Assembly: GCA_025934385.1 (NCBI GenBank)
Contig: JAICYE010000179.1
Location: 1-5,544, forward strand
DNA from: Acidimicrobiia bacterium
GTDB taxonomy: Bacteria; Actinomycetota; Acidimicrobiia; IMCC26256; BP-133
DNA: 5,544 bases
Direction: 5' to 3'
Shown: in pieces, positions 1 through 5,304 of the stretch
Layout: each line of letters begins with the position of its first letter
Position numbering within the stretch: the stretch's first letter is position 1
The notes under the pieces: generated by a model
Told to the model about the DNA's origin: nothing
Seen by the model: only the letters and a program-made list of their open reading frames with translations
Database searches by the model: none
Translations under genes and position numbers: made by a program

Positions 1-2
1 GC

Positions 3-179
3 TGTTACCCCGAGGTCCCCGTCGTGGCCGTGTACCACCTCGAACGGGCACCAGGGCGGATGGGCGTCGCCGCGCTTCGCTTCGTCTGGGACGGCTCCGA
101 GCTTATCGAGGACGACCCAGACCTCATTGAGCAGACGTCGTCCCAGACCCCGCCGGGGCTGTTCACCGCCACGCCATGA
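3..179 (+). CDS. jetC: JetC-like SMC/MukB-family ATPase of a Wadjet defence operon (TIGR02680 family), C-terminal fragment
   Basis: The frame is open from the left edge to TGA at 177-179 and gives the last 58 residues; the 5' part lies outside the window. It begins CYPEVPVVAVYHLER and continues with RFVWDG, which matches my memory of the extreme C-terminus of TIGR02680 proteins: just after the ABC Walker B/D-loop region they read roughly 'WGCYP.VP.LAIYEL.R...GVA..R..WDG'. These are large coiled-coil SMC/MukB/SbcC-like ATPases that act as the DNA-extruding motor of Wadjet. No ATPase motif remains inside the window, so the call rests on this tail plus the jetD gene overlapping its stop codon (ATGA, 176-179). 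Nine of 58 codons end in A or T, more than in the first 58 codons of the MFS gene downstream (three). Confidence 0.8.
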   Translation, partial: CYPEVPVVAVYHLERAPGRMGVAALRFVWDGSELIEDDPDLIEQTSSQTPPGLFTATP

Positions 180-1423
180 GCCTGCCCCCGGCCGCAGCCG
201 CGCTGGCCACCCAGCCGGACCTCCAACGCCTCTGGCAGGCCGCTCACCGCCGGCTGGAGGCGACCGGCGGCGACCTCGAGGGAACCTCCGCCGTGCTCGC
301 CGGCCCATCACCGGCCGAGCGCCAGACCGTCGACCGCTTGCTCGGCGCCCGCAGCCGCGGCCGCGCGCTCCGAGTGCGGCTTGCGCTCCTCGACGAGCTC
401 CTCGCCGCCCGGGCGGGCGCCTCCCTCGCCGAGATCGTCGCCGTCGCCGTCGGCCCAGTCCGGGACCGGCCGGCGGAACGGGCCGCCGTCGTCGCTGCTG
501 CCGAAACCATGTGGTCCGCCGCCGCCCGTCACCGGGCCGTCGGCCGGCACCCGTCCTTGGCCGACTGGTTCGACCCCCTGCGCCGCTCCGGCCGCCTCCG
601 GCGTCTCGACAACCCCGAGCGACGCCTCGGCGGGGCGCTCGACGTCCTCGCCACCCTGCCTTCACCCGAGCCCGTCGCCCGCGCCCGGCTGGCCGCCATG
701 ATCCTGGGGGACAGCCACAGCCTCGATGATGACCAGCCCGAGGGTCGCCTGGTCATCTCCGCACTCGCCCACCTGGCCGGTGACGGTGCGCCCACCGACA
801 CCGCTGGTCGCCGCCAGCTCTGGGAAGGCGCCGGCGTCACGCTCGACGATCTCTCCTCGTCCGTCCTCACCCTCGGCTTGCGGCCCCTGCCCCGAGGCCC
901 ACTGACCGAGGCGGCGGCCCGCTGGGCCTCGGCCGGCGTGCCCCTCCCGATCCCGCTGGCCGCCGTCCGCGCTGAGCCCTGGGAGGTCCCGCAGGGCACC
1001 CCCGTGCGGGCGTGTGAAAACCCGACCGTCATTGTCGCCGCCGCCGCCCGATTCGGAGCCGCCTGTCCGCCGCTCGTCTGCGTAGCTGGCAACCCGTCGC
1101 TGGCCGCCCGCCGCCTGCTCGGGGCGCTACTCGCCAATGGCGCGGACGTCGCGTACCACGGCGACTTCGGCGCTGGCGGGCTAGCTATCGGCAATGCGAT
1201 CATCGGCGAGCTCGGCGCCCGCCCGTGGCGCTTCCGAGCGACCGACCACCACGAAGCCCTCGCCAGCTTGAAGTCAGCGCCGCGGTCCTGCCCCCCGCTC
1301 CCTGGCCGGGTGCCGGCCGCCAAGTGGGACGAAGACCTCGCCCCGGCCCTCGTGGCGTGCGGCTTCGAACTCCAAGAGGAGGCCGTCCTCGAGGTGTTGC
1401 TGGCCGACCTCGCCATCGGCTGA
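176..1423 (+). CDS. jetD: JetD-like nuclease subunit of Wadjet (TIGR02679; DUF3323 + DUF2399 Toprim domain), with an altered DxD motif
   Basis: A 415-residue protein, about the usual length for TIGR02679. JetD is the topoisomerase VI-A/Spo11-like nuclease that cleaves circular plasmid DNA when the JetABC complex stalls on it. Residues 14-145 fit the N-terminal DUF3323 domain (LQRLWQAAHRRLEATGG; helical; SLADWFDPLRRSGRLRRL). Residues about 255-412 fit DUF2399: PVRACENPTVIVAAA with the likely metal-binding Glu281, PPLVCVAGNPSLAARRLLGAL, then VAYHGDFGAGGLAIGNAII and GARPWRFRATDH. In relatives I recall, the third block reads HGDFD..G, so Asp330 is kept but the second Asp is Gly332 here (codon GGC at 1169-1171). 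That could weaken or abolish metal binding. The ATG overlaps the jetC stop, implying translational coupling; there is no clear Shine-Dalgarno. I recall this family set as the type II Wadjet arrangement; the subtype label is from memory. Confidence 0.88.
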   Translation: MSLPPAAAALATQPDLQRLWQAAHRRLEATGGDLEGTSAVLAGPSPAERQTVDRLLGARSRGRALRVRLALLDELLAARAGASLAEIVAVAVGPVRDRPAERAAVVAAAETMWSAAARHRAVGRHPSLADWFDPLRRSGRLRRLDNPERRLGGALDVLATLPSPEPVARARLAAMILGDSHSLDDDQPEGRLVISALAHLAGDGAPTDTAGRRQLWEGAGVTLDDLSSSVLTLGLRPLPRGPLTEAAARWASAGVPLPIPLAAVRAEPWEVPQGTPVRACENPTVIVAAAARFGAACPPLVCVAGNPSLAARRLLGALLANGADVAYHGDFGAGGLAIGNAIIGELGARPWRFRATDHHEALASLKSAPRSCPPLPGRVPAAKWDEDLAPALVACGFELQEEAVLEVLLADLAIG

Positions 1424-1447
1424 GATCCCCAACCCCACCGCTCGTCC

Positions 1448-1903
1448 TCAGCCAGCCAGCGCCTTCAGCAGGTTCGTCGGCGTGTCCTTGGGCGAGATCT
1501 TCGGCCAGGCCTGCTCGACCTTGCCGTTCTCGTCGATGAGGAAGGCCGACCGGACAATGCCCATGTACTTCTTGCCGTACATCGACTTCTCGCCCCAGGC
1601 CCCGAAGGCCTCGGCGACGGCGTGGTCCTCGTCGGCGAGGAGAGGGAAGCCGAGCCCGAACTTCGTGTCGAACTTCTTCTGGGCCGTCGGCTTGTCGGGG
1701 CTGATCCCGATGATGGCCGTGTCGCCGATCTGGTCGGCCACGTCCCTCAGGCCACACGATTGCTGGGTACACCCAGGAGTGTCTGCGCGGGGGTAGAAGT
1801 AGACGAGCACCTTCCGGCCCCGCAGGTCGGAGAGTCGGACGGTGTTGCCGTGCTGGTCGGGCAGGGCGAAGTCGGGGGCGGGATCCCCAGCCTTGAGGGT
1901 CAT
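1448..1903 (-). CDS. bcp: Thioredoxin-dependent peroxiredoxin, Bcp/PrxQ family
   Basis: A 151-residue cytoplasmic peroxidase that reduces hydrogen peroxide and organic hydroperoxides using thioredoxin. It has the AhpC/TSA thioredoxin-like fold: GDPAPDFALPDQHGN at the N-terminus, then YFYPRADTPGC, which holds the Px3TxxC active site (Pro38, Thr42, peroxidatic Cys45). Cys50 sits five residues on, the resolving-cysteine position of the E. coli Bcp type. The later blocks IIGISPD, FPLLADED, GKKYMGIVRSAFLID (active-site Arg118) and GKVEQAWPKISP are all family-typical, and the length is normal. The ATG at 1903-1901 is preceded by AGGAGG (complement of 1912-1917) at 8 nt, which fixes the start. It converges on jetD with 24 nt between stop codons and no obvious terminator there; it looks like the chromosomal border of the defence operon. 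Confidence 0.96.
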   Translation of the reverse strand: MTLKAGDPAPDFALPDQHGNTVRLSDLRGRKVLVYFYPRADTPGCTQQSCGLRDVADQIGDTAIIGISPDKPTAQKKFDTKFGLGFPLLADEDHAVAEAFGAWGEKSMYGKKYMGIVRSAFLIDENGKVEQAWPKISPKDTPTNLLKALAG

Positions 1904-1942
1904 TTCCTCATCCTCCTCGGATCGGTAAGCCAGGATGCCCTG

Positions 1943-1948
1943 ACCCTA
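1943..1948 (-). promoter_or_regulatory. Possible -10 element (TAGGGT) of bcp
   Basis: On the minus strand TAGGGT lies 39 nt upstream of the bcp ATG and fits the actinobacterial TANNNT -10 pattern. No convincing -35 is visible at 16-18 nt. The same hexamer stands 44 nt before the minus-strand gene ending at 2503. Such a short match could be chance. Confidence 0.3.
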
Positions 1949-2459
1949 CCGGCCGGGTGCGACAGGCACGGGCGGCCCGCCCTCACTCCTCGAGCAGCGG
2001 AGCGATCCCGACCACAGGCGCCCGAGCGGCATCGTCGCCGCCGAGCCGAAGAAGGGGCAGACGAGGACGGCGAGCACCACCGCCCCGACCCAGACCGCGA
2101 ACGACGGCGGGTAGTGGTGTTGACCGTGCCGGTCCAGTGCAGCGCCAGGGCGGTTCCACCGATCAGGAGGACGGTCACGCCGGTGAGGACGGGCACTGTC
2201 ACCCGCCACCACTGCCGACCGGGCCGGGCCACGGCCGTCACCCAGCCGACAGCGGCGGCCCCTTCGACGAGCCGGGGAAGGCGCCGCCGAGCAGCGAGAC
2301 GCCCGGGCCCCGGCCGTCGAACATCCACATGACGGCCAGCGCCGCGGCGGCAACGGGAAGAATCCGGAACGCCACCGCTCCGGGAATCGCCGCCCCGCGG
2401 GGCGAAGTTCGCAATTGGGTGCCAATCTGACACTCAGTGCAAATTGCGCGTGAGCGCAC
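1946..2459 (-). pseudogene. Frameshifted membrane-protein gene (three hydrophobic segments in three successive frames)
   Basis: No single frame is convincing, but read right to left on the minus strand three frames take over from one another, each G/C-rich at codon position 3. Frame A (down to about 2262) has a membrane segment ILPVAAAALAVMWMFDG and ends its sensible stretch at FPGSSK. Frame B (about 2258 to 2120) reads AAVGWVTAVARPGRQWWR, then the segment VTVPVLTGVTVLLIGGTALA and LHWTGTV. Frame C (about 2122 onward) reads HYPPSFAVWVGAVVLAVLV, then CPFFGSAA, ending at TAG 1946-1948. Both switches are the same type (-1, equal to +2); the first sits at a G4 run (C4 on +, 2259-2262). Frame A also offers a tail APVVGIAPLLEE ending at TGA 1985-1983, so a third shift is possible. 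The style recalls the N-terminal membrane domain of some actinobacterial esterase-like proteins, but no hydrolase domain follows. The start is uncertain (GTG 2459 or GTG near 2375). Decayed gene and assembly error are both possible. Confidence 0.55.
2410..2448. promoter_or_regulatory. AT-rich patch with nested inverted repeats, candidate operator/promoter
   Basis: This is much richer in A/T than the DNA around it. An outer inverted repeat CGCAATT (2410-2416) / AATTGCG (2442-2448) encloses a perfect 9-base palindrome CACTCAGTG (2431-2439) within TGACACTCAGTGCAA. TetR-type regulators often bind short dyads of this kind, but no regulator gene is nearby. It falls at the putative start of the broken membrane gene and behind the four-helix gene, so it may be the relic of that gene's control region. 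Confidence 0.35.
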
Positions 2460-2502
2460 GATACCCCCCGGGCCGAGAGGCGTCAGCGCGGTCGGGTGTC
2501 GC

Positions 2503-3000
2503 TCAGCCGGCGCGTAGGGCGGCGCGGCTGGCGGCGACCAGCGTCAGCGAGCCGGCGACCTCGAACCACCACCAGGTGCCGATGCCGGCGTGGTGGCCGG
2601 AGAGGGGGCAGGCGATCGTCATGGCGACCAGGACGCCGGCGGCGCCGAGCGACCCCGCTGCGCCGTAGCGGCGGCGTTGGGCGAAGCCGGCGGCCATCAC
2701 CAGCCACCCGGCCATGAGACCGCTGGCGAGGACGGCGGCGAGGAACGGCATGGCGTCGGGGTTGGCCGGGGCCGGCTCGAGCGCCGCCCCGACGGTGAAG
2801 ATGACGATCCAGGCGCCGGTGAGGACCAGCGCCCATCCCCCGCTCAGCTCGTCGGTGAGCTCCCGCCGGCGAGCCGGGGGCGCCGGCGTCACCGGGACCT
2901 CGGCGGCGGCGGTGACGGGGACGGCCGGCTCGACGAACCAGTCGGGCTCGGTGACAGCGGGGGCAGCGCCGGTGTCGGTACCCAGTTCGATGATCGCCAT
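2503..3000 (-). CDS. Hypothetical four-helix membrane protein
   Basis: A 165-residue protein I do not recognise by name. Residues 1-50 are soluble and rich in Ala, Pro and Val, with a charged RRRELTDEL just before the membrane. Four hydrophobic segments follow: about 55-75 (WALVLTGAWIVIFTVGAAL), 84-106, 112-131 and 141-161. Between segments three and four is ACPLSGHHAGIGTWWWFE, whose Cys131, His136, His137 and Trp cluster look like the conserved core; a metal or haem site is conceivable but unsupported. The ATG at 3000-2998 has AGGAGG (complement of 3006-3011) at 5 nt, and third-position G/C bias is strong throughout, so I take it as real. It is transcribed away from the VOC gene, sharing a 101-nt divergent intergenic region with it. 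Confidence 0.82.
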   Translation of the reverse strand: MAIIELGTDTGAAPAVTEPDWFVEPAVPVTAAAEVPVTPAPPARRRELTDELSGGWALVLTGAWIVIFTVGAALEPAPANPDAMPFLAAVLASGLMAGWLVMAAGFAQRRRYGAAGSLGAAGVLVAMTIACPLSGHHAGIGTWWWFEVAGSLTLVAASRAALRAG

Positions 3001-3101
3001 GGTCCCCTCCTCGGGTCGGGCCCCAGTGTTCCACGGCCGTGCCTACCCTACGCTCCGACCGGTCACCACGGTCATTCACGCCGAGGCGAAGGAGACCCCC
3101 G
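3001..3101. promoter_or_regulatory. Divergent intergenic region between the four-helix protein and VOC genes
   Basis: Two genes start outward from this region, so it should carry both promoters. On the minus strand TAGGGT (complement of 3045-3050) is a possible -10, 44 nt from that gene's ATG; the overlapping TACCCT (3044-3049) fits the same pattern on the plus strand. No strong -35 is seen for either. A direct repeat GGTCA (3061-3065 and 3070-3074) and the palindrome GACCGGTC (3057-3064) lie on the VOC side and could be a regulator site. Confidence 0.35.
3089..3094 (+). promoter_or_regulatory. Ribosome binding site AAGGAG deciding the VOC gene start
   Basis: AAGGAG lies 7 nt before ATG 3102. 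It selects this start over the in-frame ATG at 3039, whose extra 21 residues are an Arg/Pro-rich stretch unlike the family. Confidence 0.75.
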
Positions 3102-3566
3102 ATGGTCGAACCGATCCCGGCCGGACTCGACGGCCGCATCGTGCCCTACCTCATGATCGACGGCGCCGCCCGGGCCATCGACTTCTACAAGGCGGCGTTC
3201 GGGGCCGAGGAGCGCTACCGGCTGCCGATGCCCGGCGGGAGGATCGGCCACGCCGACATCGTGATCAACGGCGCCACCGTGTACCTGGCCGACGCTCCCG
3301 ACGACATGCCGGGCGACGCCGGCAACCCGAACAAGCTCGGCGGCACCACCGTCCTGCTGCACCGGTACGTCACCGACGTCGACGCCACCGTCGCCCGGGC
3401 CGAAGCGGCCGGCGCCACCGTGCTCCGGCCTCCGGAGGACCAGTTCTACGGCGACCGGGCCGCCGTCATCGCCGACCCGTTCGGCCACCAGTGGTCGCTG
3501 CACACCCACGTCCGCGACGTGAGCCCGGAGGAGATGGAGCAGGCGGTCGCCGCGATGGGCGGCTGA
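3102..3566 (+). CDS. VOC-superfamily protein, PhnB/glyoxalase-like
   Basis: A 154-residue cytoplasmic protein of the vicinal-oxygen-chelate (glyoxalase/bleomycin-resistance/dioxygenase) fold. The N-terminal beta-alpha-beta unit is IVPYLMIDGAARAIDFYKAAFGAEE, followed by the strand GRIGHADIVINGATVYLAD. The C-terminal unit is VTDVDATVARAEAAGATVL, then FYGDRAAVIADPFGHQWSLHTH and DVSPEEM, a block typical of PhnB-like proteins. Members include glyoxalases, dioxygenases, isomerases and drug-binding proteins, and this subgroup is mostly uncharacterised, so the substrate cannot be named. The length is normal. The start is set by AAGGAG 7 nt upstream. The stop lies only 20 nt before the MFS gene, so the two are probably one transcript, which could suit a binding protein paired with an efflux pump, though that is inference. 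Confidence 0.9.
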   Translation: MVEPIPAGLDGRIVPYLMIDGAARAIDFYKAAFGAEERYRLPMPGGRIGHADIVINGATVYLADAPDDMPGDAGNPNKLGGTTVLLHRYVTDVDATVARAEAAGATVLRPPEDQFYGDRAAVIADPFGHQWSLHTHVRDVSPEEMEQAVAAMGG

Positions 3567-3586
3567 GGCGCCGGTAGGCTCGCCCG

Positions 3587-5155
3587 GTGCCCCCTCACGC
3601 CCTCGATCTCGCCGCGCCCGCCGACCGGGTGCGGGAGCTGGCCGAGGAGGTGCTCGGGGGCGAGCCGGACCCGGCCGACCCGGCCACGGTCGTCGTCCAG
3701 GTCCGCTTCCCGACCGGCGATCCGACGCCCGTCCGGCTCCACGTCGAGCCCAAGGGGACGGGTGCGGTGGTCCGGCTCGAGACCGAGCCCACACCGCCCG
3801 TCCCCTACTTCTCCTGGTTCGTCGGGCCGATCCTGCGGTCGGCGGACCGGCGGGCCCGCGCCTGGATCGAGCGGGCGCTGCGGGCGGCCGAGGCCGGCCG
3901 GCCCCTCCCCTCACCGCCGAAGCGGCCGTCGCTGGCCCCGCCGACGGCGTTCTCGGCCAACCAGGCGGTGTTGCTGGCCACGGTGTGCGCCCTCACCGCC
4001 GCCGCCACCTACGGCAGTTCGCTGCTGAGCCAGAACGTCGACTACGTCGGCCAGGCGTTCCACGCCTCGGACCGCGCGCTGGGGACGGCGCTGGCCGTCT
4101 CCCGGTTCGGTGTCCTCATCGCCCTCGTGGCCAGCGCCATGGCCGACCGCAAGGGCCGCCGGAGGCTGATGCTGGTCTCGACCGCCGGCGTCTGCCTGGC
4201 CAACGCCGTGGCCGCCGCCGCCCCGAACCTGGCGATGTTCACCGTCGGTCAGACGCTGATGAGGGGCTTCGCCAACACCGCCCTCGTCGTGGCCGGCATC
4301 GCCGTCATCGAGGAGGCACCCGACCGGGCCCGGGCCTACTCGCTGGCGCTGCTCGGCCTCGCCGGCGGCTTCGGCTACGCCTGCGGCGTGGCGATCCTGC
4401 CGCTGGCCGACCTCGGCCGGGAGGCGTGGCGCATCTCCTTCGGCCTCTCGGCGGCCACGGTGCTGCTCCTGCCGAGCTTCGCCCGCCACCTGGCCGAAAC
4501 GGAGCGCTACGCCGGGCTGGCCGCCCGGGACGCCAAGCGGGGCCGGGTCGGCGAGGTGTTCAACCCGTCGTACGGGGGGCGCTTCGGGGTCCTCGTCGTC
4601 GCCACCTTCCTGTTCTCGATCTTCACGGCGCCGGCGTCGCAGTTCACCAACCGCTACCTGGCCGACTCCCGCGGCTACTCCGGCCTCGACATCACGATCT
4701 TCCGGGGCATCACCCAGGGTTTCCCCGGCCTGGCCGGGATCGCCATCGGTGGGCGGCTGGCCGAGACCCAGGGCCGCCGACCGGTGGCCGCCATCGCCCT
4801 CTTCACCAGCACCGCCGCCCAGATGGTCTTCTATCTCAACGGGCAGGTCGTGCTGTGGGTGTCGTCGGCGGCGGCCATCCTCCTCGGCGGTATGGCCACG
4901 CCGGCGCTCGGCGCCTTCAACGGCGAAATGTTCCCGACCGAGATCCGGGGAACGGCCAACGCCTTCCTACTGGTGGCCGGGGTGGCCGGCTCCGCCGTCG
5001 GCTTGCTCGTGTCGGGCGACCTGTCCGACCCGCTGGGGCTCGGGAAGGCCCTGGCTCTGACGGGCATCGCCTCGCTGGTGGCGTCGTTGCTGGTGCTGCT
5101 CCTCCCCGAGACGGCGTCCCGTTCCCTCGACGACGTCAGCCCCTCCGAGGTCTAG
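3587..5155 (+). CDS. MFS transporter with an extra soluble N-terminal domain
   Basis: A 522-residue inner-membrane secondary transporter. Residues 1-115 are soluble: three likely beta strands (TVVVQVRF 34-41, PVRLHVE 48-54, AVVRLETE 60-67) and an amphipathic helix about 82-104, then a Pro-rich linker. Roughly twelve membrane helices follow, near 124-146, 164-185, 194-212, 215-242, 250-272, 281-300, 333-354, 366-389, 398-415, 419-446, 458-476 and 486-507. MFS motif A is ADRKGRR (186-192) after helix 2, with its second-half counterpart GGRLAETQGRRP (388-399). GEMFPTEIRGTANA (447-460) and the C-terminal LPETASRSL resemble sugar/metabolite-porter motifs. The hydrophilic linker 303-330 separates the two six-helix halves. 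The start is GTG with weak GGTAGG (3573-3578) 8 nt before; a later start would remove the extra domain, but codon bias covers it. Substrate unknown; drug efflux or metabolite transport are both possible. Confidence 0.9.
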   Translation: MPPHALDLAAPADRVRELAEEVLGGEPDPADPATVVVQVRFPTGDPTPVRLHVEPKGTGAVVRLETEPTPPVPYFSWFVGPILRSADRRARAWIERALRAAEAGRPLPSPPKRPSLAPPTAFSANQAVLLATVCALTAAATYGSSLLSQNVDYVGQAFHASDRALGTALAVSRFGVLIALVASAMADRKGRRRLMLVSTAGVCLANAVAAAAPNLAMFTVGQTLMRGFANTALVVAGIAVIEEAPDRARAYSLALLGLAGGFGYACGVAILPLADLGREAWRISFGLSAATVLLLPSFARHLAETERYAGLAARDAKRGRVGEVFNPSYGGRFGVLVVATFLFSIFTAPASQFTNRYLADSRGYSGLDITIFRGITQGFPGLAGIAIGGRLAETQGRRPVAAIALFTSTAAQMVFYLNGQVVLWVSSAAAILLGGMATPALGAFNGEMFPTEIRGTANAFLLVAGVAGSAVGLLVSGDLSDPLGLGKALALTGIASLVASLLVLLLPETASRSLDDVSPSEV

Positions 5156-5210
5156 GCACGACCTCTCGTGATCCGGGCCCTCTACGGGCCTTCGTCACGA
5201 CCGGTCGTGC
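5156..5210 (+). other. Long imperfect hairpin directly after the MFS stop codon
   Basis: It begins on the base after the TAG. Outer arms GCACGACC (5156-5163) / GGTCGTGC (5203-5210) pair 8 of 8; inner arms TCGTGA (5166-5171) / TCACGA (5195-5200) pair 6 of 6; the top stem GGCCC (5176-5180) / GGGCC (5186-5190) closes a five-base loop. Internal loops of 2x2 and 4x4 separate them. The right arm also holds the 14-base palindrome CACGACCGGTCGTG (5196-5209). No T-run follows, so a role in mRNA 3'-end protection or as a protein site is as likely as termination. Confidence 0.5.
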
Positions 5211-5215
5211 TGGCG

Positions 5216-5259
5216 AACAGCTTCGGCCCCGGCGCGCGGTCGCCGGGGCCGAAGCTGTT
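5216..5259 (+). terminator. Perfect 19-bp stem-loop, probable terminator between convergent genes
   Basis: AACAGCTTCGGCCCCGGCG (5216-5234) pairs with all 19 bases of 5241-5259 around the loop CGCGGT. On the plus strand it is followed by GTTGGTTGGTTTGG, a G/T-mixed tail rather than a pure T-run, which is common for terminators in GC-rich actinobacteria. It ends the VOC-MFS transcript and, being symmetric, may also serve the minus-strand gene whose stop is about 45 nt away. Confidence 0.85.
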
Positions 5260-5304
5260 GGTTGGTTGGTTTGGAAGGAGAAGGAGCCGAAGCCCCCGGT
5301 CGGG

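Noticed and set aside
529..1416. Long open frame of 295 codons on the minus strand opposite jetD
   Set aside because: It lies wholly across the jetD gene, is Arg/Ser/Ala/Pro-rich with no recognisable domain, and is the expected shadow of GC-rich coding DNA.
1424..1447. Terminator between jetD and bcp
   Set aside because: The 24 nt contain no inverted repeat or T-run that I can see.
1622..2332. Open frame of 236 codons on the plus strand over bcp and the broken gene
   Set aside because: It is antisense to bcp, has no domain-like sequence and ends in an Arg/Pro/Gly-rich run.
3039..3101. Upstream ATG start for the VOC gene
   Set aside because: The extra 21 residues are Arg/Pro/Ser-rich and unlike the family, while ATG 3102 has AAGGAG at 7 nt.
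2714..3577. Open frame of 287 codons on the plus strand
   Set aside because: It runs across the four-helix gene antisense and the VOC gene out of frame; the second half is a typical Arg-rich out-of-frame translation.
3072..3914. Open frame of 280 codons on the minus strand opposite the VOC gene and MFS 5' end
   Set aside because: Its sequence is low-complexity Arg/Gly/Pro and it overlaps two well-supported genes on the other strand.
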